Source: Glycomyces sp040645615
GTDB taxonomy: Bacteria; Actinomycetota; Actinomycetes; Mycobacteriales; Micromonosporaceae
Assembly (NCBI RefSeq): GCF_040645615.1
Contig: NZ_JBEYYO010000011.1
Coordinates: 62,001-126,000 of the forward strand
Reading direction: 5' to 3'
Length of the DNA stretch: 64,000 nt
Program-made: the position numbers and the translations under genes
Notes under the pieces: model-generated
The model's input: the letters and a program-made list of their open reading frames with translations, nothing else
Database searches by the model: none
What the model was told of the DNA's origin: nothing
Shown here: piece after piece, positions 32,757-41,940 of the stretch
Layout of the letters: the number at the start of each line of letters is the position of its first letter
How positions within the stretch are numbered: the stretch's first letter is position 1

Positions 32757-33398
32757 CTAGCCCTGCGCAGCCTGGGCGGCTTCGGCGCGGGCGCGCAGCA
32801 GACCCTGGGGAGCGATGTCCTCCAGCGCCATGCCGCGGCGGGCCGCGACGGCCTCCGGGGCTTCGAGCTGCTTGAGCGCCTTCACCGTCGCGTGGACGAT
32901 GTTGATGGCGTTCGAGGAGCCCAGGGACTTGGACAGGACGTCGTGGACGCCGGCGCATTCGAGCACGGCGCGCACGGGGCCGCCGGCGATGACACCGGTA
33001 CCCGCGGAGGCCGGCTTGAGGAGGACCTTGCCGGCCGCGTCCTCGCCGAAGGTCTCGTGCGGGATGGTGCCGCCGATGCGGGGAACCTTGAAGAAGTTCT
33101 TCTTGGCTTCCTCGACACCCTTGGCGATCGCCGCCGGGACTTCCTTGGCCTTGCCGTAACCGACACCGACGTTGCCGGCACCGTCGCCGACCACCACGAG
33201 GGCGGTGAAAGCGAACCGGCGGCCGCCCTTGACGACCTTGGCGACGCGGTTGATGGTGACGACGCGCTCGATGTGCGGGGACTTCTCGGCACGGTCGCGT
33301 CCGCGACCGCCCTCACGCCCTCCGCGACCTTGACCGCGACCGCCGCGGCGGTCGCCGCCGCCGTCCCGGCCGCCGGCCGCTTGCTGTTGATCAGCCAC
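32757..33398 (-). CDS. rpsE: 30S ribosomal protein S5
   Basis: S5 secures decoding fidelity and mRNA unwinding. The 213-residue product has a Gly/Arg/Asp-rich N-terminal extension of about 45 residues. The S5 dsRNA-binding domain follows (ERVVTINRVAKVVKGGRRFAF, ALVVVGDGAGNVGVGYGKAKE), then the C-terminal domain (VRAVLECAGVHDVLSKSLGSSN). rplR, which normally lies directly upstream, is not present; the 5' region is non-coding. Confidence 0.96.
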   Translation of the reverse strand: MADQQQAAGGRDGGGDRRGGRGQGRGGREGGRGRDRAEKSPHIERVVTINRVAKVVKGGRRFAFTALVVVGDGAGNVGVGYGKAKEVPAAIAKGVEEAKKNFFKVPRIGGTIPHETFGEDAAGKVLLKPASAGTGVIAGGPVRAVLECAGVHDVLSKSLGSSNAINIVHATVKALKQLEAPEAVAARRGMALEDIAPQGLLRARAEAAQAAQG

Positions 33399-34110
33399 GA
33401 GACTGATTCCCTTCGTTCGCTCAACGCCAGCCCGAGAGAGGGCTGACTCGCTGGAATTCCCGGCCCTGGGGGCCGGAAGACGTCGCGCCTGGGCGCAACC
33501 TCTCGATTATGCCTGCTCAGGGGTCGTGCGGCGAACGGCGGGGTGGGGATGAGGCAGGGGACACAGGTCAGGGGTCTCGGATTGGCCGCGCATAAAGATG
33601 AGCATTAATCGTTTCATAGGTCTTGTTCTTTTCATGAGCCGAATGGCGAATGGCGATTTCCTTCAGAACTCGATAAAGCTACTCGCCGGTCTCCCCTGAT
33701 CGGGTAAGTCTTTTCGGTAAATTTTCCGACACGGGAATCCGCCACCGCGTCCGCGACCCGTCCCATTCGCACGCATACGCCGGATCGCTTTTCCCGCAAA
33801 TGGGACATTCCCCGAGAACCGTTGGCCCCGTGTAACGTCCGCGTCATCTACCGCGGCCCCACGACCTGCCGAATCCGGGTTACCGTGGTCGTCACAACCC
33901 GTTCAGTGAGCGAAGCGCGCCCCGGAGACACCGGGACGCGAACAGGGCCGCGGCATCCGCGGTCCGAGCACATAAGACAGTGTTCATAGGCAATAGTTCC
34001 TTTCTCTCCATTTCTTCACCCATCGTTTCCCCCTGTCCTCGTCGTGACCTCGCGCGATTCCGAATGGAGCCTGCGCGTTGGTCGACCCTGCCCTCGGGAG
34101 GCCGTTCCCC
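33399..34110. other. 712-bp non-coding region upstream of rpsE and gtrA
   Basis: No supported gene. A less GC-rich part spans about 33590-33740. It should hold the divergent promoters of the rpsE group (minus) and the glycan operon (plus). No trace of rplR coding sequence is visible. Confidence 0.6.
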
Positions 34111-34602
34111 ATGCGATTGCCGCCGCTGTCGCGGCTGGTCCGCTTCGCCGCGGTGGGCCTGGTCTGCTTCGCGATCCAGGCCGCATTGCTTGTGGCCCTG
34201 CACGGGGCCGGGACGCCGCAGACGCTCGCGAACGCGGTCGGCTTCCTCGCTTCGGCGCAGGTGAACTTCCTGCTCAGCACCTATTTCACGTGGCGCGACC
34301 GGCGACTGCCGCGCCTTCGCCGCAAGGCCTTGGCCGCGCGCTGGGTCGCGTTCCAGACCACCGTCGCGGTCAGCCTGGCCTGCAACACGGCCGTGTTCGC
34401 GCTGGTCTCGCAGTTCGCGCCTCCGGTGGCCGCCGCGGCCGTCGGGGTGGGCGCGGGCGCGCTGCTCACCTATCTCGCTTCCGACCACCTGATCTTCCGC
34501 CGCCGCGCGGCGGACCCCGAGCTCTTTGGAGACTCCCTTGACGATCATCGCCGAACAGCGGCTGCCGTTCCCGGCCCCGCCCGCGCCACCGCCGACGACT
34601 GA
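34111..34602 (+). CDS. GtrA-family membrane protein
   Basis: This 163-residue protein has four membrane helices and the GtrA/DPMS layout: LVRFAAVGLVCFAIQAALLVAL, NAVGFLASAQVNFLLSTYFTW with the conserved NF...TW motif, and two C-terminal helices ending at YLASDHLIFRR. GtrA proteins flip undecaprenyl-phosphate-linked sugars or anchor a glycosyltransferase in the membrane. GGGAGG lies 9 nt before the ATG. Its 3' end overlaps the next glycosyltransferase gene by 65 nt, so the two are coupled. Confidence 0.88.
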   Translation: MRLPPLSRLVRFAAVGLVCFAIQAALLVALHGAGTPQTLANAVGFLASAQVNFLLSTYFTWRDRRLPRLRRKALAARWVAFQTTVAVSLACNTAVFALVSQFAPPVAAAAVGVGAGALLTYLASDHLIFRRRAADPELFGDSLDDHRRTAAAVPGPARATADD

Positions 34603-36871
34603 GGGCGTGGCCGTGGTCATGCCCGCCTACCGCGAGGAGGCGAACGTGGCCGCCACGGTGCGCGACTTCCTCAACGTCCTGGTCCGCGAGGGCGTCCCGC
34701 ACGCCGTGATCGTGGTCGACGACGGCAGCGACGACGCGACCGGCGCGATCATCGCGCGCTTGGCCGCGGTCCACCCCGGGCGGGTCATCGCCGTCCACCA
34801 CGAGCGGAACCTCGGCTACGGCGCGGCGGTGCGCACCGGCATCGAGGCCGCGCTGCGCCGCACCGGGTTCCGCGAGATCCTGCTGACCGACGCCGACTGC
34901 CAGTTCCGCGCCGAGGACCTGGTGGCCCTGCGCGAACGCAAGCGCGTCGAGCGCGCCGACGCGGTCATCGGCTACCGGGCCCGCCGCGCCGACCCGTGGC
35001 GGCGGCGGCTCAACGCCAAGGTGTGGACGATCCTGTGCAAGACGCTGCTGCGCGTCCCGGGCCGGGACGTCGACTGCGCGTACAAGCTCATCGACCGCTC
35101 GCTCCTGGCCGACGTGCGCCTCACCGGCGAGGCCGCGGCGATCTCTCCAGAACTGCTGTGCCGCATCACCTCCGACGGCGCGCGCATCGTCGAGCACCCG
35201 GTGGGCCACTACCCGAGGGAGCACGGCGAGCAGACCGGCGCGCGCCTGTCGGTGGTGCTCAAGTCGCTGGTGAGCCTGGCGGTCGTCTACGGCCACATGG
35301 TCCGCGACGCGCACCGCCTGGCCTGGCTGCGCCGCCTGACCGCCCCCAAGGACCCCGGCGCGGCCCTGGTGCTCCTCGCGGCGGTGGTCGCGAGCATCGC
35401 CGCGTACTTCTACTTCGCCGACCAGGGACTGCTGCTGGCATACAAGGACGCCAACTCGCATCTGCTCATCGCCAGACGCGTGGTCGACAGCCCCACCGCC
35501 GGGCTCGCGCAGCTCGGCGGCGTGTGGCTGCCGCTGCCGCACCTGCTGGCCGCGCCGCTCGCGGCCTGGGAGGTCCTGTACCTCAACGGGTTCGCGGGCG
35601 CGGCGGTCTCGATGATCGCCTACGTGGTCGCGGTGCGGTACCTGTTCGTCCACGCCAGGTCCCTCTCGGGGCACTGGGCCGGCGGCCTGGCCGCGGCCGG
35701 GCTGTTCGCGCTCAACCCGAACGTGCTGTACCTCCAGGCCACGGCCATGACCGAGCTGCTGCTGTTCGCGTGCGCTCTGGCCGCATTGCATCACCTGCAC
35801 GAATGGTGCGTCGAAGCGCGGCTGCGGGACCTCACGCTCGCGTCGGTGGCGGTCCTGGCCGCGACGCTCACCAGATACGAGGGCTGGATCCTCCTCGGCG
35901 TGGCGGGCGCGATCGTGGTGTACACGGCGCTGCGCAGGCACCGCCGCTGGGCACACGCCGAAGGGTCCACCATGGTGTTCGGCTTCGTGGCCGGGGCCGG
36001 GGTCGTCGGGTGGATGGCCTGGAACCTGGCGATCTTCGGCGACCCGATGAACTGGAAGTCCGGCGAGTACGCCGACTCCTCGCTGTGGGTGGCCGAAGGC
36101 GAGGCCAACGTCGGCTCACTCCCCACCGCCGCCGAGACCTACGGACTCGCCTCGCTGCACAACCTCGGGATCGTCACGGCCGCACTGGGACTGGCGGGAT
36201 TGATCGCCTACGCCGCGCACCACCGGCTGCGCCACGCGCGCCTGACCCCGTACGCGATGCTCGTCTTCGCGCCGTTCTTCGTGTGGGCGCTGTACACCGG
36301 TGAGCGCCCGCTGCACGTCGAAGAGGTCATGGGCGCGCTGTACAACGTCCGGTTCGGGCTCATCATGCTCATCCCGGCGGCGATCTTCGCCGGGTACCTC
36401 GTGGGCGTGCTGGCGCGCCGAGTCCGCGCGAACTGGGCTGCCGCGGTCCTCGCCGCCGTCACGATCGGCGGCGCGACCGTGGCCGTGGGCGGCGCGGTGA
36501 CCTTGGACGAGGCCGCCGAGTACCGCACCAGCGGCTGGGAGGCCGACAACGCGGCCGTCGCGGCCTGGCTGAGGGAGCACCACGACGGCGGCACCACGCT
36601 GATGATGTCCTTCGAGAACGAGTCGGTGACCTTCGAGTCCCAGGTGCCCACCGGGTCCCTCGTCTACGAAGGGTCCTACCGGATCTGGGAGGAGGCCCTC
36701 GCCGACCCGCACGCGGCGGGGATCGAATGGATCTACATGAGGGCGACCCCGGGGTCGGAGGACGACGTGTGGGAGGCGTTGTGGGACACCGAGGCCCTTG
36801 AGGGCTACGAGCTGGTCTACGACGAAGGCGACCGCCTCGTCTATCGCGCCGCTGAGGGGAGCGGCGAGTGA
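34538..36871 (+). CDS. Fused GT2 (DPM-like) / GT-C glycosyltransferase
   Basis: This product has about 777 residues. Residues 20-240 form a GT2 polyprenyl-phosphate glycosyltransferase domain: VVMPAYREEANVAATV, VIVVDDGSDDATGAI and ILLTDADCQFRAEDL (DxD-type metal site). From about 270 to 660 there are some ten membrane helices with GT-C character (QATAMTELLLFACALAALHHL; an acidic stretch early in the first loop, AYKDANSHLL). The C-terminal 100 residues are extracytoplasmic. The start is a TTG at 34538 after GGAG, or a TTG 12 nt earlier. One polypeptide could both make and use a lipid-linked sugar. Confidence 0.8.
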   Translation: MTIIAEQRLPFPAPPAPPPTTEGVAVVMPAYREEANVAATVRDFLNVLVREGVPHAVIVVDDGSDDATGAIIARLAAVHPGRVIAVHHERNLGYGAAVRTGIEAALRRTGFREILLTDADCQFRAEDLVALRERKRVERADAVIGYRARRADPWRRRLNAKVWTILCKTLLRVPGRDVDCAYKLIDRSLLADVRLTGEAAAISPELLCRITSDGARIVEHPVGHYPREHGEQTGARLSVVLKSLVSLAVVYGHMVRDAHRLAWLRRLTAPKDPGAALVLLAAVVASIAAYFYFADQGLLLAYKDANSHLLIARRVVDSPTAGLAQLGGVWLPLPHLLAAPLAAWEVLYLNGFAGAAVSMIAYVVAVRYLFVHARSLSGHWAGGLAAAGLFALNPNVLYLQATAMTELLLFACALAALHHLHEWCVEARLRDLTLASVAVLAATLTRYEGWILLGVAGAIVVYTALRRHRRWAHAEGSTMVFGFVAGAGVVGWMAWNLAIFGDPMNWKSGEYADSSLWVAEGEANVGSLPTAAETYGLASLHNLGIVTAALGLAGLIAYAAHHRLRHARLTPYAMLVFAPFFVWALYTGERPLHVEEVMGALYNVRFGLIMLIPAAIFAGYLVGVLARRVRANWAAAVLAAVTIGGATVAVGGAVTLDEAAEYRTSGWEADNAAVAAWLREHHDGGTTLMMSFENESVTFESQVPTGSLVYEGSYRIWEEALADPHAAGIEWIYMRATPGSEDDVWEALWDTEALEGYELVYDEGDRLVYRAAEGSGE

Positions 36872-38307
36872 ACGCGCACGTCAAACGGGCCGACGCGGCC
36901 CCGCCGGAGTTCAGCGCCCAGCGGCTCCTCTCCCCCGGGCAGATCGCTCTGGCGCTCACCGTGACCGGATTGATCGCCGCCGCGATCGGGCTGCACCTGC
37001 TCACCGGGTTCGGGCCGAGCCCGCTGGGGTGGGCGCAGGCGGGCATGTTCGCGCTCATCGCGCTGTACCTGGCCGTCATCGGGTTCAAGATCGCGATGAT
37101 CTGGGGCTCAGGGCGTTCGACGGCGATGCGCTTCGGGCCCGGGAGCCTGGAGACCCTCCCCGACGCCGAGCTGCCGCGCTACACCGTGCTCGTGCCGCTC
37201 TATCGCGAGGCCGCGGTGGTGCCCGAACTCGTCCGGCGCCTGTCCGCAATGGACTATCCACGGGAGAAGCTGGAGATCCTGCTCTTGGTCGAGGCCGACG
37301 ACGGCGAGACGCGTGGGGCGCTCGCCGAACTCGACCTCTCCGGGGCGTTCCGCACCGTCATCGTGCCCGACACCGCGCCGAAGACGAAACCCAAGGCCTG
37401 CAACGTGGGTCTGGCCAGGGCGAGCGGTGAACTGTGCGTCATCTACGACGCCGAGGACCGGCCCGACCCGCAGCAGCTGCGCAAGGCGGCGCTGGCGTTC
37501 CGGCTCCTGCCCGAGCGGGTCGTGTGCGTCCAGGCCGAACTCCAGTACTGGAACCCGTGGACGAACTGGCTCACCCGCTGTTTCGCGGCCGAGTATGCCA
37601 CCAACTTCAGCCTCACCCTCCACGGCATGGACCGCCACCGCCTCGCGATCCCCTTGGGCGGCACCTCGAACCACTTCCGGATCGACGCGCTGCGCGACCT
37701 CGGCGGCTGGGACCCGTTCAACGTCACCGAAGACGCCGACCTGGGCATTCGCATCGCCCGGCGCGGCTGGGACGTGCGGATGATCGTCTCGGTCACCGAG
37801 GAGGAGGCCAACTCGCGCCTCGGCAACTGGATCCGCCAGCGCAGCAGGTGGATCAAGGGGTATTTCCAGACGTGGCTGGTGCATTCGCGGCGGCCGGTGC
37901 GGATGGTGCGGGAGTTGGGGGTGCGCAAGGCGCTGGCGATTCATCTGACGCTCGGGTTCTCGACGGTGACGACGTTGATCAATCCGGTGATGTGGGCGTT
38001 GACGCTGTCGTATTTCGTGTTCGGTCCTGAGTGGATGGAGCCGTTGTTTCCGCCGGCGGTGCTGTACGGGGGCATGTTCGCGATGATCGCGGGGAACGCT
38101 TTGATGTGCTACGCGCTGATGCTGGGCTGCGTCAAGCGGGGTCTGTATCCGGCGGTGCGGGCGATGTTGACGGTGCCGTTGTACTGGGCGTTGATGAGTG
38201 TGGCGGCGTACAAGGCGGTGGGTCAGTTGGCGCGGCCGAGCAAGCGGCATTTCTGGGAGTTGACCGAGCACGGCCTGGACACGTCGGAGGCGACGCATGC
38301 GCGGTAG
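36868..38307 (+). CDS. Membrane GT2 glycosyltransferase (BcsA/HAS-like)
   Basis: This 479-residue processive-type glycosyltransferase has two N-terminal membrane helices and a GT2 domain at about 95-320. Motifs are TVLVPLYREAAVVPELV, LVEADDGETRG, VIYDAEDRPDPQQL (DxD), VTEDADLGIRI, and RQRSRWIKGYFQTW (QxxRW). Three or four C-terminal helices follow. It fits enzymes that polymerise and extrude a polysaccharide. GTG at 36868 overlaps the preceding stop by 4 nt. From about 37860 third codon positions shift from mostly C to mostly G/T. Confidence 0.87.
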   Translation: MNAHVKRADAAPPEFSAQRLLSPGQIALALTVTGLIAAAIGLHLLTGFGPSPLGWAQAGMFALIALYLAVIGFKIAMIWGSGRSTAMRFGPGSLETLPDAELPRYTVLVPLYREAAVVPELVRRLSAMDYPREKLEILLLVEADDGETRGALAELDLSGAFRTVIVPDTAPKTKPKACNVGLARASGELCVIYDAEDRPDPQQLRKAALAFRLLPERVVCVQAELQYWNPWTNWLTRCFAAEYATNFSLTLHGMDRHRLAIPLGGTSNHFRIDALRDLGGWDPFNVTEDADLGIRIARRGWDVRMIVSVTEEEANSRLGNWIRQRSRWIKGYFQTWLVHSRRPVRMVRELGVRKALAIHLTLGFSTVTTLINPVMWALTLSYFVFGPEWMEPLFPPAVLYGGMFAMIAGNALMCYALMLGCVKRGLYPAVRAMLTVPLYWALMSVAAYKAVGQLARPSKRHFWELTEHGLDTSEATHAR

Positions 38308-41300
38308 TTCGCTGCTGGTCGCGGTGGTCGCGGCGGCGTTGCTGGTGCCGGTGGGCGCTGCGGCGGCGCCGCCGGAGGAGTTCGAGCGGTTGCTCGTGGT
38401 CGACGGGCTGGAGGAGCCTACGGCGTTCCGGTTCACCCCGGATGGGGACATTCTGATCGCGGAGAAGAACGGTGCGATCGAGCTGATCGAGGACGGTGCG
38501 CTGCATGCGCATCCGCTGATCGAGCTGGCGACGGCGGGGTCTGACGAGCGGGGGCTCCTGGGCCTGGAGCTGGATCCGAATTTCGCTGAGAACGGGTTCG
38601 TGTACGTCGGGTATACGGCCGCGGACAATCTGGATCGGTTGAGTCGCTTCACGATGAGCGATCACGCGATCGACCCGGCGTCGGAGCTGGTGCTGCTCCA
38701 GTCGCAGCAGGACGCGAACGTGTTCCATCATTCGGGGAGTGTGGGGTTCGGGCCGGACGGGAAGCTGTACTGGGCGCTGGGCATGAACACGAACAACCAG
38801 AACTCGCCGAATCTGGGGAACGTGCACGGCAAGATGCACCGGATCAACGCCGACGGTTCGATCCCGGCGGACAACCCGTTCGTGGGCACGCCGGGTGCGG
38901 AGCCGTCGGTGTGGGCGTATGGGCTGCGGAATTCGTTCCGGTGGGATTTCGTCCCCAGTGGACCGAATGCGGGCGCGATCCTGGCCGGGGACGTGGGCGG
39001 CTCGGAGTTCGAGGAGTTGAACCTCATCGAGCGGGGCGCGAACTACGGCTGGCCGAGCGTCGAGGGCGTGTGCGCGGACTGCCCGTACGCGCAGCCTGTG
39101 TACACGTATCCGCATACGGAGCCGCCCGCGAGCGCGGGCTCGATCTCGGCCGTGGAGGTGTACGACGGCGGGCTGCTGGGCGCAGAGTTCGAGGACGCGG
39201 TGTTCTTCGCGGACTACACGCTGGGGTTCGTGCGGTATCTGAAGATGGACGCTTCGTTCGAGTCGGTGGTGTCGGTGCACGACTTCGACACCGAGGCGGG
39301 CACCCCGGTAGACCTGCGGACGGGCCCGGACGGGGCCTTGTATCAGCTGAACATCTACCCCGGTGAGCTGTACCGGATCGCGCCTTCGGGCGGGAACCGG
39401 ACGCCGGTGGCGAAGGCGTCGGCGACCCCGGATTCGGGGTACGGGCCGCTTGAGGTGGCGTTCTCGTCGGCGGGGTCGGTCGATCCTGATGGGGACGCGC
39501 TGACATACGCGTGGGATTTCGGGGACGGTGCGACGTCGACCTCGGCGAACCCTGTGCATACGTATACCGATGACGGGGTCTATCAAGCCGTGCTCACGGT
39601 GGACGACGGCGAGAAGTCGGCGCAGGCGGTCGTCGAGGTGCAGGTGGGGAACACCAGACCGGAGGCGGTGATCCTCTCCCCCGGCCCCTTGACGTACAAC
39701 GCCGGGGACACGATCGCCTTCACCGGGGAGGCCACCGACCTTGAGGACGGCGCGGTCGCGTCGATGTCGTGGACGGTGCAGTTCCACCACGCCGACCACG
39801 TGCACCCGTTCTACGGCCCGGCCGAGGGCGCGGGAGGCCAGTTCACGGTCCCTCGGGCGCCGCACGGCGCGGAGGGCACGTTCTACCGGATCACGTTGAC
39901 CGCCACCGATAGTGGCGGGCTTGCGGATACCGCGTTCGTGGACGTGCTGCCGAACCTGGTCGACGTGACGATCGGGACCGACCCGCCGGGCCTGGCGTAC
40001 ACGCTCGACGGGCGGCCGTACACGTCGGCGGCCACGAAACGCATGGTCGTCGGCACACAGTACTCTCTCGGGGCCGAATCGCCGCAGTACGAAAGCGGGG
40101 AACGGTACCGGTTCGACGCGTGGTCGACCGGCGCGGACCGGCAGCACGTGTTCACCGTCCCCGGCGAGGACACGACGGTGACGGCGGCGTTCACCGAACT
40201 GCCCTACCCGCCCGCGCCTTGGGCATCCACGGACGTCGGCGAGCGGACGCAGCTGGGGCTGAGCAGTTACGACGACGGCGAGTTCACGCTCACCGGAGCG
40301 GGCTGGGACATCTGGGACGCCACCGACGAGTTCCACTTCGTGCACCAGACGCTCACAGGGGACGGGACGATCACGGCCCGGCTGACCTCACAGGAGGCCG
40401 AGCACCCTTGGGCGAAAGCCGGAGTGATGATCAAAGAGTCCACCGCCGAGGGAGCGACGTACGCGGCCGTGGCGGTCACCCCTGAGAACGGGGCGCACTT
40501 CCAGGCGGCGTTCGACTTCGACGGCGGCGGGTACGAGTACGCCGAAGGCGGTGCCTGGCTGCGGTTGACGCGCTCGGGCGATGACTTCACCGGGGAGCTG
40601 TCGGCGGACGGTTCGACTTGGACGGCGATCGGGACGGCGGTAGTGCCGATGTCGGAGACCGCCGAGATCGGGCTGTTCGCGACCTCGCACGACAACACGC
40701 AGTTCTCCACGGTCGTGTTCGACTCGGTGGCGGTGGATGCGGGCGATCCGGCCTGGACCTGTCTGGACGTGGGAGAACCGGCGCTAGCGGGCAGTGGTGT
40801 TCTCGATGCCGGGACTTGGACGGTCACGGGCGCTGGCGACGACATCTGGGGCGAGGCCGATCAGTTCCACTACTGCCACCAGGCGCTGGCGGGCGACGGC
40901 GAGATCGTGGCGAGGGTCGATTCGCTTGAGGCCGAGAACGATTGGGCGAAGGCCGGAGTGATGGTCAAGGCCGGCGTGGAGCCTGGAGCGGACTACGTGG
41001 CGGCGATGGCGACGGGCACCGAAGGGGTCCACATGCAGACCGGGTTCGACACCGACGTCAGCGGGCCTGCGGTGGACGCGCCGGTGTGGTTGCGCTTGGT
41101 CCGGGCGGGCGCGACGGTGACGGCGTACCACTCGCCAAACGGCGTTACATGGGTACCGTTCGCAAGCGCCGCTTTGGAAGGCCCTGCGACAGTGGGGCTC
41201 TTCATGACCTCCCATGACGGCAGCGCGTTGGGGACTGCGGTGTTCTCGACGGTGGCGGTGCGCAATGCGGCCCCGATGGTTCCGGTGCCTTGGAGTTGCG

Positions 41301-41803
41301 GCGATGTGGGGAGTCCCGTGCGACCTGGAGCGGCAGTGTTCGAGGAAGGGGTTTGGACAGTCACGGGGGCCGGTGACGACATCTGGGCCGACGCGGACCA
41401 GTTCCACTTCTGCCATCAAGTGCTGGAAGAGGACGGCCAGATCACGGCCCGGGTGGTGTCGCAGGAGGACACGAACGACTGGGCAAAAGCGGGAGTAATG
41501 GTCAAGGCGAGCACCGAAACCGGAAGTCCCTACGCGGCATTGATGGTCACCCCGGCAAACGGAGTACACCTGCAATCGGGGTTTGACATGGATGTGGAGG
41601 GCCCGGAGGTGGGGGCACCGGTGTGGCTGCGGCTGAGCCGAAGCGGGGACGTTGTGGCCGCTTCATGGTCAACAAACGGCACAACCTGGACCGAAATCGG
41701 CACAACAGAGCTACCAGGCGAAGCAGTAGTGGGCCTCTTCGTCACGTCCCACAACGGCTCAACCCCAAGCACAGTGGAATTCGACTCGGTCACGGTCACC
41801 TAA
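38297..41803 (+). CDS. Secreted sugar dehydrogenase (GSDH/HHIP) with PKD and three tandem lectin-like domains
   Basis: This 1168-residue protein begins with a signal peptide (residues 1-26). Residues 30-360 form a GSDH/HHIP-like beta-propeller: EPTAFRFTPDGDILIAEKNG, HHSGSVGFGPDGKLYWALGM, GLRNSFRWDF, GANYGWPSVEG. These proteins often bind PQQ. Residues 370-450 are a PKD domain (ATPDSGYGPLEVAFSSAGSVDPDG, DYAWDFGDG-like core). A second Ig-like domain and a beta domain follow. From about 640, three tandem copies of about 178 residues (starting near 640, 818 and 997) share TVTGAGDDIW, EADQFHYCHQ and NDWAKAGVMVKA; they resemble DUF1349 concanavalin-like domains. It overlaps the previous gene by 11 nt. 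The role in glycan processing or binding is an inference. Confidence 0.82.
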   Translation: MRGSSLLVAVVAAALLVPVGAAAAPPEEFERLLVVDGLEEPTAFRFTPDGDILIAEKNGAIELIEDGALHAHPLIELATAGSDERGLLGLELDPNFAENGFVYVGYTAADNLDRLSRFTMSDHAIDPASELVLLQSQQDANVFHHSGSVGFGPDGKLYWALGMNTNNQNSPNLGNVHGKMHRINADGSIPADNPFVGTPGAEPSVWAYGLRNSFRWDFVPSGPNAGAILAGDVGGSEFEELNLIERGANYGWPSVEGVCADCPYAQPVYTYPHTEPPASAGSISAVEVYDGGLLGAEFEDAVFFADYTLGFVRYLKMDASFESVVSVHDFDTEAGTPVDLRTGPDGALYQLNIYPGELYRIAPSGGNRTPVAKASATPDSGYGPLEVAFSSAGSVDPDGDALTYAWDFGDGATSTSANPVHTYTDDGVYQAVLTVDDGEKSAQAVVEVQVGNTRPEAVILSPGPLTYNAGDTIAFTGEATDLEDGAVASMSWTVQFHHADHVHPFYGPAEGAGGQFTVPRAPHGAEGTFYRITLTATDSGGLADTAFVDVLPNLVDVTIGTDPPGLAYTLDGRPYTSAATKRMVVGTQYSLGAESPQYESGERYRFDAWSTGADRQHVFTVPGEDTTVTAAFTELPYPPAPWASTDVGERTQLGLSSYDDGEFTLTGAGWDIWDATDEFHFVHQTLTGDGTITARLTSQEAEHPWAKAGVMIKESTAEGATYAAVAVTPENGAHFQAAFDFDGGGYEYAEGGAWLRLTRSGDDFTGELSADGSTWTAIGTAVVPMSETAEIGLFATSHDNTQFSTVVFDSVAVDAGDPAWTCLDVGEPALAGSGVLDAGTWTVTGAGDDIWGEADQFHYCHQALAGDGEIVARVDSLEAENDWAKAGVMVKAGVEPGADYVAAMATGTEGVHMQTGFDTDVSGPAVDAPVWLRLVRAGATVTAYHSPNGVTWVPFASAALEGPATVGLFMTSHDGSALGTAVFSTVAVRNAAPMVPVPWSCGDVGSPVRPGAAVFEEGVWTVTGAGDDIWADADQFHFCHQVLEEDGQITARVVSQEDTNDWAKAGVMVKASTETGSPYAALMVTPANGVHLQSGFDMDVEGPEVGAPVWLRLSRSGDVVAASWSTNGTTWTEIGTTELPGEAVVGLFVTSHNGSTPSTVEFDSVTVT

Positions 41804-41844
41804 TCGGCTGCTAGAGGCCCGCGGAAGCCTCCAGCACCCAAAAA

Positions 41845-41877
41845 GCCGCTCAGGGCGAACGGGACGCCCTGAGCGGC
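41845..41877 (-). terminator. Hairpin with T-run facing left
   Basis: GCCGCTCAGGGCG pairs with CGCCCTGAGCGGC over a 7-nt loop. The five-T run occurs on the minus strand (AAAAA at 41840-41844), so it would stop leftward transcription; on the plus strand it may still end the glycan operon. Confidence 0.6.
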
Positions 41878-41928
41878 ACAACTCTGCCCACCGACGGCAG
41901 AGCAAGACGAACATCTGCAACCCGCCAC

Positions 41929-41934
41929 TAGAGT
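41929..41934 (+). promoter_or_regulatory. -10 box of the 41.9-kb orphan gene
   Basis: TAGAGT lies 6 nt before the GTG at 41941 without a ribosome-binding site, which fits a leaderless mRNA. Confidence 0.45.
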
Positions 41935-41940
41935 CGACTT

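Noticed and set aside
33632..33847. 71-codon minus-strand frame in the rpsE upstream gap
   Set aside because: No ribosome site, no recognisable features, and it lies in an expected promoter region.
33892..34620. Minus-strand frame of 242 codons across gtrA
   Set aside because: Antisense to the GtrA and glycosyltransferase start region, Arg/Gly-rich, no homology.
38132..40345. 737-codon minus-strand frame opposite the sugar dehydrogenase
   Set aside because: Arg/Val/His-rich antisense shadow of a well-supported secreted protein.
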